A stretch of 64,000 nt of DNA, from contig NZ_CANLNS010000002.1 of the NCBI RefSeq assembly GCF_947492715.1, positions 464,040-528,039 of the forward strand. Reading direction: 5' to 3'. The notes beneath the pieces are model-generated. The model saw only the letters and a list, made by a program, of their open reading frames with translations. It did no database searches and was not told the DNA's origin. The position numbers were made by a program, and so were the translations under genes. The DNA is from an uncultured Psychroserpens sp. (lineage in GTDB: Bacteria; Bacteroidota; Bacteroidia; Flavobacteriales; Flavobacteriaceae). Positions 35,439 to 43,506 of the stretch are shown here, one piece after another (the first letter of the stretch is position 1; the number at the start of each line of letters is the position of its first letter).

Positions 35439-36818
35439 ATGCCGTTCTATCCTGCACTCAAAATTAGTGCTTCAAACTCTAGTCAACAAAAAGCTAAGAA
35501 AAAGCGCACTGCTCAACGTATTAAAAATCTCAAAAAAGCGCTCATAGATCATTTTAAGGAGTCTTCCGTTGGAGATAATCCATCAGAATCTGTTAGAATA
35601 GCGACTTGGAATTTAAGGGAGTATGGTGGTTCTAAATATAACGGGCGCGATTATGAATGTGTCTATTTCATTGCTGAAATAATATCTCATTTCGATTTAG
35701 TGGCCCTACAGGAAATTAGAATTGATACCGACGACTATGATGATTTTGATAACCTTTTGAGAATTCTCGGTCCGAGTTGGTCATTCATAGCAACAGATGT
35801 CACCGATGGTAGCGCAGGAAACAAAGAACGAATGGTCTTTTTGTACAACCGCAAAAAAGTATTTTTCAAGAATATAGCTGGCGAACTTACATTGAAAGAA
35901 GGCGGCAAAATTAAGGCTCACTTTGGAGAACGTATAAAACTAGAACAAGGGTTAAAATTAAAACTACCAACGGGTAGCGATCTTTCGGGGATCTATGGAG
36001 CAAGATTGAAAACGTTAGGCGGACAAAAGAAACTCGATGCAGATTTAGAAATCCCTTTGCCAAACAAAACACTATTAGAACTTCCTGAAGGCACACATTT
36101 AACACTAGTCAAAAACACAGTAGTCACCAGCCCAGGAAGAGGAAAAGCCAACGTAACCATACCAAATACTATTTCAGGAGATGATTATAGACTGCGCTTT
36201 ATGAACAATATTTTTGATGACTCGCTTAGGCAATTTGCTAGAACACCATTTCTAATATCCTTTCAAGCAGGATGGCTTAAATTAAACCTCTGTACAGTAC
36301 ACATTTATTATGGAGATGACGGCAAAAGAAAATTAGAACAGCGTAGAAGTGAAATAGAAATGCTTACCAAAGCTCTAGCTAACAAGGCCAAAACAGAATT
36401 TAAACAAGATAAAGAAGCGTTTATGGGTGTTTTAGGTGATTTCAATATTGTTGGTAAAGGACATCCTACTATGGAGGCTTTAGAGTCAAACGGTTTTGTA
36501 ATTCCCGAGGCCTTAAAATCAATTCCTGGTAGCAATGTAAAAAAGGACAGAGCCTATGACCAAATAGCCTTCTGGAATCCAAAAAGAAACACAGAATACG
36601 CCAAATTAGACGTTATGGGTGCTAATGTATTTGACTTTTTTGAGCATGTATTTAAGAAAGAGGATGAAGCAACTTATAGAGCCGAAAATAATAATGGGCT
36701 AAAAGACAAGACCTCTTTTAATGATTGGCGTACTTATAAAATGTCTGACCATTTACCAATGTGGATCGAATTGCGAACCGATTTCGGGAAGGAATACCTC
36801 GATAATGTTACAGACTAA
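35439..36818 (+). CDS. EEP-family nuclease/phosphodiesterase with large insertion
   Basis: A 459-residue protein with a basic N terminus (KKKRTAQRIKNLKKAL) and an EEP core: RIATWNLREYGGSKYNG, FDLVALQEIR, GVLGDFNIVG, YDQIAFWN and MSDHLPMWIEL. Between the second and third blocks an insertion of about 120 residues (KEGGKIKAHFGERIKLEQGL onward, then LPNKTLLELPEGTHLTLV) is beta-rich and lysine-rich. The basic tail and insertion favour a nucleic-acid substrate. It follows two paralogous unknown proteins and may act with them. Confidence 0.82.
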   Translation: MPFYPALKISASNSSQQKAKKKRTAQRIKNLKKALIDHFKESSVGDNPSESVRIATWNLREYGGSKYNGRDYECVYFIAEIISHFDLVALQEIRIDTDDYDDFDNLLRILGPSWSFIATDVTDGSAGNKERMVFLYNRKKVFFKNIAGELTLKEGGKIKAHFGERIKLEQGLKLKLPTGSDLSGIYGARLKTLGGQKKLDADLEIPLPNKTLLELPEGTHLTLVKNTVVTSPGRGKANVTIPNTISGDDYRLRFMNNIFDDSLRQFARTPFLISFQAGWLKLNLCTVHIYYGDDGKRKLEQRRSEIEMLTKALANKAKTEFKQDKEAFMGVLGDFNIVGKGHPTMEALESNGFVIPEALKSIPGSNVKKDRAYDQIAFWNPKRNTEYAKLDVMGANVFDFFEHVFKKEDEATYRAENNNGLKDKTSFNDWRTYKMSDHLPMWIELRTDFGKEYLDNVTD

Positions 36819-36925
36819 AAATTAGAACATCTCATCTCTTAGTCAACGATAAATTTTATTCATTGTTTCGGAATTTGCTATCTTGTTTCTGCAATCGGAA
36901 CATTATACTATTGTTTTCGAAATAA
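36819..36925 (+). repeat. attC-like core remnant
   Basis: GTTTCGGAATTTGCTATC then TTGTTTCTGC (36865-36892) follows the order of the core of better sites such as that at 56864 (TATTTGCTATCTTAGTGC). Arms are lost. Confidence 0.4.
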
Positions 36926-36961
36926 ACCTTGAACCAAAACATTGCAACTATTTAAGAATAG

Positions 36962-37375
36962 ATGAATAAAAAAATCATTTGTGTTTGGATTGGAACTTTT
37001 GAATCCGAAGATAAACTCTACAAAGACTATCTGAGTTTTAACTATGAAAATGACGACGAACCCGAATCTAAATTTGCGAAAGATTCTGGGTTGGGCTATT
37101 ACGACGAGGATTTTATGGAAAGCTGGTGGTTTAACACGCTCGAATTAAATGAATTAGTGCAATACAGAGATGACTTACCCGATACCGAATACTTTTTTGA
37201 TGAACTTATTATGGAATTAGAAAAACACGATTTATCAAATCGGAATTCTATTTCATTTTTATTTGGAGAATATGGAGAACATATAACCAATGAAATGCTA
37301 TTTGAATACAACGGAATGCACATAAATAGTAAGCAAATTGAATTCGTTTTTAAGAAAGAATATGAACCAAAATAA
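36962..37375 (+). CDS. Imm22 (DUF4284) family immunity protein
   Basis: A 137-residue acidic protein. VWIGTFESEDKLYKDYLSF near the start and GLGYYDEDFMESWWF are the conserved features of immunity protein 22. Such proteins neutralise polymorphic (contact-dependent or T6SS/T9SS-delivered) toxins. No toxin gene is adjacent, so it is an orphan immunity gene, a common kind of cassette cargo. A VOC gene begins 24 bases after it. Confidence 0.78.
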   Translation: MNKKIICVWIGTFESEDKLYKDYLSFNYENDDEPESKFAKDSGLGYYDEDFMESWWFNTLELNELVQYRDDLPDTEYFFDELIMELEKHDLSNRNSISFLFGEYGEHITNEMLFEYNGMHINSKQIEFVFKKEYEPK

Positions 37376-37398
37376 GACCAACCAAAACAGAAATTGAG

Positions 37399-37869
37399 AT
37401 GATAAAAGGACTTTATGAAACACATTTATTTGTTGAGAATCTTGAACGCTCGGTTGAATTTTATTCGAAAACGCTCGGATTAAAACTTTGTCGTTTTGGT
37501 ACAGAATGTAGAACAGCCTTTTTTTGGATTGGAAAAGACAAACAGTTTATGCTTGGCTTATGGGAAAAGCCAAAAGAGGAAATTGACATTCGGCATTTCG
37601 CCTTCGAATGCGAGCCTGAGTGGGTTTTAAATGAATCTGTTGATTTCCTTAAATCCCGAAATTTAAAATGTTGGAATTTTTTGGATAATGAAAAAGAACA
37701 ACCAATGGTATTTTGTTGGATGCCTGCAATATCTATATATTTTAATGATCCAGATGGACACGACCTTGAGTTTATTGGGATATTACCTGGAAAAACCAAA
37801 TCTGACAAAGAAAAACGCGTAGTTACATATAAAGAATGGCTCAAAATAAAAGAGGACCAAGAGTTTTAA
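37399..37869 (+). CDS. VOC family (glyoxalase/bleomycin-resistance-like) protein
   Basis: A 156-residue protein of the vicinal oxygen chelate superfamily. THLFVENLERSVEFYSKTLG is the first beta-alpha-beta-beta-beta module; IRHFAFECEP and IYFNDPDGHDLEFIG carry the metal-ligand His and Glu positions. It could be a dioxygenase, glutathione transferase or drug-binding protein. It is close behind the Imm22 gene, perhaps in one cassette. Confidence 0.85.
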   Translation: MIKGLYETHLFVENLERSVEFYSKTLGLKLCRFGTECRTAFFWIGKDKQFMLGLWEKPKEEIDIRHFAFECEPEWVLNESVDFLKSRNLKCWNFLDNEKEQPMVFCWMPAISIYFNDPDGHDLEFIGILPGKTKSDKEKRVVTYKEWLKIKEDQEF

Positions 37870-37935
37870 AGCCAAATATTAATGTGCTTTATTCTTTTTT
37901 GCTAACTTACCTCACATACAACCAGATGCCAATCA
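37868..37935 (+). repeat. attC-like core remnant
   Basis: TTTATTCTTTTTTGCTAACTTACCTC (read in two parts, 37888-37901 and 37902-37913) matches the core with few changes. Flanks have decayed. Confidence 0.45.
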
Positions 37936-37969
37936 TTGTTGAACACATAGACTATTTTAAAATTTATTA

Positions 37970-38146
37970 ATGAGGTATTTAAAAATGACTTTCGTTAGAA
38001 TTGTTTTAAGTTTTTTTGCTGCTGGTGCCGCAAAGGAATTAATAATTGCAAACACAAATCGTGAATCTATACCAGTAATCTTTACTATTTTGTTTATGGG
38101 GCTTTTTTATTATGGCTTAACACTTTATGTAAACAATAGAAGATAA
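37970..38146 (+). CDS. Small two-helix membrane protein (58 aa)
   Basis: A short reading frame beginning ATGAGG and ending AGATAA encodes 58 residues: MRYLKMTFVRIVLSFFAAGA, a short polar loop with RES, then a second hydrophobic helix (IPVIFTILFMGLFYYGLTLY). It ends in NNRR, consistent with cytoplasmic termini by the positive-inside rule. It lies between two attC-like remnants, where a cassette gene is expected. No family is recognised. Confidence 0.6.
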   Translation: MRYLKMTFVRIVLSFFAAGAAKELIIANTNRESIPVIFTILFMGLFYYGLTLYVNNRR

Positions 38147-38169
38147 CACTTAGGCTTAATTTAAAAACT

Positions 38170-38300
38170 GAATATAACACCTTAGTACATAGTACTAACC
38201 ACAACCACACGTCCTCACTCCTATCCTATTCTGAAAATTTGTCAAATTTTACTTGAGTTCGTTTTCTTTTATTAACTTAGTTCCTCGACAATATAAATGC
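38170..38300 (+). repeat. attC-like site, partly decayed
   Basis: AAC at 38176-38178 (GAATATAACACC), central hairpin AAAATTT-GTC-AAATTTT (38234-38250) and core GAGTTCGTTTTCTTTT-ATTAACTTAGTTCC (38254-38284) are intact. The stem sequence differs from the usual GGAAAATCC but the loop and position are the same. Confidence 0.7.
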
Positions 38301-38319
38301 CTTGTGTGTCATTGATAAA

Positions 38320-38847
38320 ATGAGTTTTATAACGGGATATCAAACTAAATTTGTTTCTAATTCAATTAATTTGAACTTTGATCCTTCAGAGATTTGGGAC
38401 GAAATAACGGACGTTATGGTGGCCAAATTTAAATTTCCTTTTCTTTTCAAACTCTTTGGAATACCAAAACCATTGTCTGCTGAAGTTATTAAAAAAGGAA
38501 TAGGCGGTTATCGTATAGCTGTTTTTTCAAACAATGAGCAATTTCAGCAAGAGATTTTAGAATGGGATGTTAATAAGGCGTACAGATTTAAATTTAATCC
38601 AACCCAAAACTTTAAAGTGGGTCATTTTATGAATTTATCAAATGGACCTTTTCAAATTCAAACTGGCGGATATCAACTTTTAAAAACCGAAAACGGTATT
38701 GATTTAATATTGTCAAGCAATTACAAACTGAAGGGCTATTTTGGGAGTTTTATGCATGTTCCATTTCGTTTGGTGGTTTACGCTTTTCAACGTTATTTAT
38801 TAAAAGGTATAAAAGAAAATCTTAGAAATAACATAACACATCATTAA
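38320..38847 (+). CDS. SRPBCC (START-like) domain protein
   Basis: A 175-residue cytoplasmic protein with the helix-grip pattern of SRPBCC proteins: SINLNFDPSEIWDEITDV at the start, GGYQLLKTENGIDLIL in the middle, and a long C-terminal helix (HVPFRLVVYAFQRYLLKGIK). It would bind a hydrophobic ligand. ATG 38320 was preferred over a TTG at 38302. It heads a five-gene run (SRPBCC, AraC, VOC, TfoX-like, SRPBCC) between two attC-like sites. Confidence 0.7.
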   Translation: MSFITGYQTKFVSNSINLNFDPSEIWDEITDVMVAKFKFPFLFKLFGIPKPLSAEVIKKGIGGYRIAVFSNNEQFQQEILEWDVNKAYRFKFNPTQNFKVGHFMNLSNGPFQIQTGGYQLLKTENGIDLILSSNYKLKGYFGSFMHVPFRLVVYAFQRYLLKGIKENLRNNITHH

Positions 38848-38861
38848 AAAACATAAGCAAC

Positions 38862-39278
38862 ATGTCTATTCCAAGAATTTATGTTTACAAACAAATTATA
38901 GAAGCTAAGCTATTTATAGACGCCAACTTTCGAGAAAAAATTGACCTCGAGTTAATTGCAAATCAAGCCTGTTTTTCAAAGTTTCATTTTCATAGACTCT
39001 TTAAAACGTGTTATCATAAAACACCACTTGAATATCTAACTTATCTGAGGCTCAATGAAGCAAAAACTCTCTTATCTAAAGGGGTATCAACGCAAGAAGT
39101 CTGCTGCTCTATTGGTTTCGAAAGTACAAGTTCATTTATTAAATTATTTAAAAAAAAGGAACTTATGACACCCTTAGAGTTTTCAGAAATGAAAAAAAAC
39201 AATAGCAAAAAAATAGAGCAAAATCCCTTAAATTATATCCCAACAGATTTTGCTCAATATTTGGGTTGGAAAACCTAA
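38862..39278 (+). CDS. AraC-type DNA-binding protein (HTH only)
   Basis: A 138-residue protein consisting of the two helix-turn-helix motifs of AraC regulators (IANQACFSKFHFHRLFKTCY and VCCSIGFESTSSFIKLFKKK) without a ligand-binding domain. It probably regulates the neighbouring small enzyme genes, with which it appears co-transcribed, in the manner of SoxS/MarA-like short activators. Confidence 0.9.
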   Translation: MSIPRIYVYKQIIEAKLFIDANFREKIDLELIANQACFSKFHFHRLFKTCYHKTPLEYLTYLRLNEAKTLLSKGVSTQEVCCSIGFESTSSFIKLFKKKELMTPLEFSEMKKNNSKKIEQNPLNYIPTDFAQYLGWKT

Positions 39279-39339
39279 ATAGCAAGAATCAACAATTCAA
39301 AAACAAATAAAGTACATTACTTTGTTTATATAAACAGAT

Positions 39340-39756
39340 ATGATTAGCAAACTTTCACATAGCAGTATTTTTGTCCTTGATCAAGAAAGCGCTCGCGATT
39401 TTTATGTTAACAAATTAGGTTTCAACGTCGTAATGGACGTTCCCGTTGGCGACAAAGGAAGTTGGCTAACCGTTAGACCACAAAACCAAACGGAGTTAGA
39501 AATAACGTTAATTCCCATTAATACAGGTTTAATGTTTGTTGGTAAAATTGCTTCTCAACTCTCTCAATTGGTTGAAAAAGGAGCATTCGGATTTGGGATT
39601 TTCGAGTGTACGGATATTTATGCAACCTATGAAGAATTAAAAAAGAAAGGTGTAGAATTTATAAAAGCACCTAAGCCTGGTGTATCTGGTATAGAAGCCA
39701 TGTTTAAAGATGACTCTGGAAATTGGTTTTCGTTAGTTCAAAAAATTAAAGAATGA
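39340..39756 (+). CDS. VOC family protein
   Basis: A 138-residue VOC protein: SHSSIFVLDQESARDFYVNK at the start, GDKGSWLTVRPQNQTELEI, and GIEAMFKDDSGNWFSLVQKI at the end. Its stop overlaps the start of the next gene by four bases (ATGA), so they are translationally coupled. TACTTTG with TTG upstream near 39318 may be a promoter. Substrate unknown. Confidence 0.87.
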   Translation: MISKLSHSSIFVLDQESARDFYVNKLGFNVVMDVPVGDKGSWLTVRPQNQTELEITLIPINTGLMFVGKIASQLSQLVEKGAFGFGIFECTDIYATYEELKKKGVEFIKAPKPGVSGIEAMFKDDSGNWFSLVQKIKE

Positions 39757-40088
39757 AAGACACTCAAAAACAATACGATCTATTAATTGAATCTCATCCT
39801 AAAATTGAAAGAAAAGGAAAAACTATGCCTTATACTTCTGTAAACGGACATATGTTCTCTTTTTTATCTAAAGACGGAACAATGGGATTAAGGCTTTCTG
39901 CCGATGACAGAGCGGATTTTATCCAAACATTCAACACCAAATTAATGGAACAACATGGACGAATAATGAAGGAATATGTGTCTGTTCCCGACACTTTACT
40001 TACAGATCTTGAAACATTGTCAAAATACTTAGACAAAAGTTTTAGCTACACTTCTGGGCTAAAACCAAAACCAACCAAAAAGAAATAA
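39753..40088 (+). CDS. TfoX N-terminal-like protein
   Basis: A 111-residue protein resembling the TfoX/Sxy N-terminal fold: SVNGHMFSFLSKDGTMGLRL, then EYVSVPDTLLTDLETLSKYL and a C-terminal SGLKPKPTKKK tail. Full TfoX controls competence, but isolated N domains of this kind are common beside AraC and VOC genes and are of unknown function. It overlaps the VOC gene by four bases and is followed after five bases by an SRPBCC gene. Confidence 0.7.
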   Translation: MKDTQKQYDLLIESHPKIERKGKTMPYTSVNGHMFSFLSKDGTMGLRLSADDRADFIQTFNTKLMEQHGRIMKEYVSVPDTLLTDLETLSKYLDKSFSYTSGLKPKPTKKK

Positions 40089-40093
40089 ACATC

Positions 40094-40543
40094 ATGAAAT
40101 ATACCTGTAGTGTTGAGATAGACTTACCTATTGACGAAGTTGTTACTCTCTGGAACAATGAAAACCACTTTAAAAAATGGCAAGATGGTTTTGAGAGCAT
40201 TGAACATTTGGAGGGCACACCACATACCGCTGGAGCAAAATCTAAAATTACTCTTAGTGGAAAACAAAAAATAGAACTCATTGAAACGATTATTTCATCC
40301 AATTTGCCCAAGGAAAAACTTGCATTGTACGAGCATATTCACATGACAAATACCCAGTCTTCTCGTTTTGAAGACCTTGGGAATTCTAAAACTCTATATA
40401 CTTCAATTGTAGAGTATACAAAGTTTAACGGGTTTATGATTAAGCTAATGGCTAAGCTATTTCCGAGTAAATTTAAAGCACAAAGTCAGAAATGGATGAA
40501 CCAATTCAAGGCATTCGCAGAAGGAACTAAAACAAATAGCTAG
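40094..40543 (+). CDS. SRPBCC family protein
   Basis: A 149-residue helix-grip protein: CSVEIDLPIDEVVTLWNNEN, then HLEGTPHTAGAKSKITL and a C-terminal amphipathic helix (QSQKWMNQFKAFAEG). It is related in pattern to the protein encoded at 51076 (EHISGTPGTVGAVSDIYF). Last gene of the five-gene run. Confidence 0.82.
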   Translation: MKYTCSVEIDLPIDEVVTLWNNENHFKKWQDGFESIEHLEGTPHTAGAKSKITLSGKQKIELIETIISSNLPKEKLALYEHIHMTNTQSSRFEDLGNSKTLYTSIVEYTKFNGFMIKLMAKLFPSKFKAQSQKWMNQFKAFAEGTKTNS

Positions 40544-40585
40544 ATAAAAACGGGCCTAAAGAGTTACTTCTAAACCCCTTATCAC

Positions 40586-40645
40586 GAACTTCTAGCATTT
40601 CTTAGCAAGAAGTTTCTCTTTATTTTCTAACTTAGTTCTAAGTAA
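40586..40645 (+). repeat. attC-like site remnant
   Basis: Hairpin AACTTCT/AGAAGTT (40588-40614) stands where the central stem should be and is followed by the core TTTCTCTTTATTTTCTAAC and TTAGTTC. The arms are not recognisable. Confidence 0.5.
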
Positions 40646-40693
40646 CACATCTAAAATTATAGAGATGTAATAGAATGTTTTGAACAAAATACT

Positions 40694-41575
40694 ATGCTAA
40701 GACTAACTCTACCTATTCTAATTTTTGCCATACTCTTTTTACCAAAAAATAGCAATGCCCAAGACAAAACAATAACTACTGGAAACAAAAATGGAACACT
40801 TATAGCTATTGGCGGCGGAAAAATTGCCGATACTAATATTATGAAAGAATTCCGCAATCTAGCGGGAGGCGATTCGGCTAAAATAGTGGTCATACCTACC
40901 GCATTTGTTAGGAATAATAAGATAGATACAACTTTACTAAAAACTAATTTCAAAAAATACGGTATTAGCAATTTCACCGTTTTACACACAAGTGATCCTG
41001 CTATGGCCAATACAGACGATTTTGTTAAACCCATCAAAGAAGCAACTGGTATCTATTTTACTGGCGGGAGACATTGGCGTCTCGCAGACAGTTATTTAAA
41101 TACTAAAGCGCACGAAGAAATGTTAAAGTTATTAGACAGAGGTGGCGTTATTGCAGGTTCCTCCGCTGGTGCAACCATTCAGGGCTCATATCTAGCAAGA
41201 GGAGACACAAAAAGCAATCAGATTATGATGGGAGACCATGAAGTTGGATTCGGATTTATTTCAAATGTCACCATTGATCAGCACGTCTTAACCAGAAACA
41301 GACAATTTGATATGTTCACAATTCTTAAGCATAAACCTGAACTTTTAGGTATTGGAATTGATGAGAGCACTGCTGTTATTATTAAAGGCGATATTCTTGA
41401 AGTTATAGGAAAAAGCTATGTCCTCATCTATGACCAATCATTTTGGTCTGTTGAGGGTTCTGATTTATATGAGGAATGGCCTCAAAAGGAACTACCTGGC
41501 AAAGATCAGTTGTTCTATTTTCTTAAAAGTGGAGATAAATATAACTTAAGGGAAAGAAAGGTAATCTGGAAATAG
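40694..41575 (+). CDS. Cyanophycinase-like peptidase, S51 family
   Basis: A 293-residue exported serine peptidase with signal peptide (PILIFAILFLPKNSNAQ). LIAIGGGKIADTNI, IYFTGGRHWRLADSYL and GGVIAGSSAGATIQG are the S51/cyanophycinase blocks, with S157 as nucleophile. VGFGFISNVTIDQH and GIGIDESTAVII follow. Cyanophycinases cleave the Asp-Arg polymer cyanophycin into dipeptides; secreted forms let bacteria use the polymer as a food source. No cyanophycin synthetase is nearby. Confidence 0.9.
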   Translation: MLRLTLPILIFAILFLPKNSNAQDKTITTGNKNGTLIAIGGGKIADTNIMKEFRNLAGGDSAKIVVIPTAFVRNNKIDTTLLKTNFKKYGISNFTVLHTSDPAMANTDDFVKPIKEATGIYFTGGRHWRLADSYLNTKAHEEMLKLLDRGGVIAGSSAGATIQGSYLARGDTKSNQIMMGDHEVGFGFISNVTIDQHVLTRNRQFDMFTILKHKPELLGIGIDESTAVIIKGDILEVIGKSYVLIYDQSFWSVEGSDLYEEWPQKELPGKDQLFYFLKSGDKYNLRERKVIWK

Positions 41576-41641
41576 AGTATTCATAACGCTTGCATATCAC
41601 ATGTGAGCAGGTTCGTAATATCTTTAGAAAATTATAAACTC

Positions 41642-42379
41642 ATGCTATTTAGACTATTCAAAAGTTTAGACGATAAAGTAAAGGAAGATAGAGACCAACT
41701 CATTGCTAGATTAAAATCTTCAGACATCCGCACTTTAATAAGAGAAATGGGAAACAATGATCCAATTTCAAATAACATCGTAAAAAAACAAAAACGAGAT
41801 ATGTCTTTTGGAAGTGAAGACTCTCCCAGTTGGTTCGCCTATAGAGTTTCCGACGAATTAAAAGACCCAAATTTGAAACCTCAACTGATGCAATTATTAA
41901 ATGATTCTGAATTTATTGACAATAAACAATATGTTTACCGCTGCCTTAGTAGTTTATGTGTTAATACCAACGATTTTGAGTTGTTCGATTTTCTGCTTTC
42001 AGAATTAAAACTAATAGATCACGAGGAAGTTGTTACAACTATTTTGAGTAGGTTTCGTGAATTAAAAAAACCGCAACATTTAAATATCGATTATCTAAAG
42101 TATTTAGTCGTTAATGGTACCTACCAGAATAGAATTGATGCCTTAGGTGCTTTGCAGAATTCTGAGCATACAGACATAGAAGATGTGTTAATAAAAGGAT
42201 TTAAGCTAAGCGACAAGCATACTAAAGGGATGATTTGTGCTACGCTTAGAACGACCGGAACCGAAAAATGCTTCGACGTTTTAAAAGCAGAGCTTAAGAG
42301 AACACGAAGCAATAGTCTAAAGTATTATATCGAAAGTGCTATTGAACACATAAATTCTAGAAAAAAAGGCAACGGCTAA
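41642..42379 (+). CDS. HEAT-repeat-like protein
   Basis: A 245-residue all-helical cytoplasmic protein. The repeated pattern LKPQLMQLLNDSEFIDNKQY, YVYRCLSSL, IDALGALQNSEHTDIEDVL and GMICATLRTTGTEKCFDVL resembles HEAT or PBS-lyase repeats. Such proteins mediate protein contacts. I chose ATG 41642 over a GTG at 41603. The stop codon overlaps the AAC of an attC-like site, so this is the end of a cassette. Confidence 0.7.
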   Translation: MLFRLFKSLDDKVKEDRDQLIARLKSSDIRTLIREMGNNDPISNNIVKKQKRDMSFGSEDSPSWFAYRVSDELKDPNLKPQLMQLLNDSEFIDNKQYVYRCLSSLCVNTNDFELFDFLLSELKLIDHEEVVTTILSRFRELKKPQHLNIDYLKYLVVNGTYQNRIDALGALQNSEHTDIEDVLIKGFKLSDKHTKGMICATLRTTGTEKCFDVLKAELKRTRSNSLKYYIESAIEHINSRKKGNG

Positions 42380-42540
42380 CCTCTATATCATCAATTGCGT
42401 AGTTTGTATTCGTGTGAGCTTACCAAAGCAACCCAATAGCATCAAAACGCTACAGCTACTCTCTGGGTTCATTTTCTTTTGTTAACTTAGTTCTTGCCAA
42501 GGTAAGACATGAGCCAAATGAACGCGCACAATTGCTATAA
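42374..42540 (+). repeat. attC-like site, partly decayed
   Basis: ACGGCTAAC (AAC 42378-42380) with CTCTATATCATCAATTGC, TTTGTATTCG, and the core GGGTTCATTTTCTTTTG-TTAACTTAGTTCTTGCC are clear. The right arm (ATGAACGCGCACAATTGC) is drifted. About 40 extra bases interrupt the centre. Confidence 0.7.
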
Positions 42541-42565
42541 ACAAACACTTTCAACTAAACATTAA

Positions 42566-43093
42566 ATGGAAATTCAAATTCGAAAACTGAGTCCTAACGA
42601 ATCTAATTCCTATAGGCATATTCGTTTAGAGTGTTTAAAGAACTATCCCGAGTATTTCACAACAGATTATCAATATGAAATCCTAAAGGAAAGGTTATTT
42701 TTTCAGCCATTCATAGAACAATCCGATGCGAATAATTTTGTTATTGGTGCATTTAGTAATAACAACTTAATTGGCATTTCAGGATTTAAGAGGAATGAAA
42801 GAAGAAAAGCAAGCCATGGAGGTATAATTATTCAAGTCTATGTAAATCCTGAATATCAAGGAAAAAGCATTGGCTCAAATATGATAAAAGCAACCCTAAA
42901 CGAAGCCTTTACATTAGATGGTATCGAACAGATAGAAATTGGTGTCATAGCAATCAATGAAAATGCTGAAAACATTTATAAGAAAATTGGATTTCAGGAA
43001 TTTGGATTACAAAAGAATTTTTTGAAAATTAACGACAAGTACTACGATCATAGAATGTTGATGATTTTTAAAAACGAATATCTGAATCAATAA
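42566..43093 (+). CDS. GNAT family N-acetyltransferase
   Basis: A 175-residue acetyltransferase. IRKLSPNESNSYRHIRLECL is the first strand and helices; IIQVYVNPEYQGKSIGSNMI contains the acetyl-CoA pyrophosphate loop (Q-x-x-G-x-G-S variant); NENAENIYKKIGFQEFGL is the C-terminal block. Substrate unknown. Single-gene cassette after an attC-like site. Confidence 0.9.
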   Translation: MEIQIRKLSPNESNSYRHIRLECLKNYPEYFTTDYQYEILKERLFFQPFIEQSDANNFVIGAFSNNNLIGISGFKRNERRKASHGGIIIQVYVNPEYQGKSIGSNMIKATLNEAFTLDGIEQIEIGVIAINENAENIYKKIGFQEFGLQKNFLKINDKYYDHRMLMIFKNEYLNQ

Positions 43094-43185
43094 AGCGATT
43101 TAAAAGGCTTATACTAGAATATATTGTATACAACGCATAATGAGTTATTGAAATTAACTTGCTATCATGGAATCTCACTATAAAC

Positions 43186-43212
43186 AAAAAACCATCTTAG
43201 CAGATGGTTTTT
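43186..43212. terminator. Rho-independent terminator of cspA (usable from both sides)
   Basis: AAAAACCATCT-TAGC-AGATGGTTTTT forms an 11-bp stem with T/A tails on both ends. It lies 20 bases beyond the cspA stop on the minus strand and can also stop transcription from the GNAT side. Confidence 0.8.
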
Positions 43213-43233
43213 ATTACTTTTTAGTGGTGCGTA

Positions 43234-43425
43234 TTAAACCACACTTACCTTAACAGCGTTCATTCCTTTATCGCCTTGTTCTACATCGAACATTACACTA
43301 TCGTTCTCTTTTATTTGATCAATAAGGTTTGATTTATGGACAAATATTTCTTCTTCAGTATCGTTAATTGTTATAAAACCAAATCCTTTAGAATTGTTAA
43401 AAAATTTTACTTTACCTTCTTTCAT
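43234..43425 (-). CDS. Cold shock protein, CspA family
   Basis: A 63-residue single-stranded nucleic-acid-binding protein. RNP1 KGFGFI and RNP2-like EIFVHKS are both present in GKVKFFNNSKGFGFITINDT. ATG 43425 gives the standard length; 17 codons of open frame upstream are not homologous. It acts as an RNA chaperone at low temperature. It lies directly downstream of a sigma factor gene on the minus strand (82-base gap) and has a strong terminator. Confidence 0.95.
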   Translation of the reverse strand: MKEGKVKFFNNSKGFGFITINDTEEEIFVHKSNLIDQIKENDSVMFDVEQGDKGMNAVKVSVV

Positions 43426-43506
43426 AATATTTACTTTATTAGTATTCATTAATTTATTTATAAATGCTTTAATCATCTTTTTGTGTTTTAATTAATAATT
43501 ATTTTT

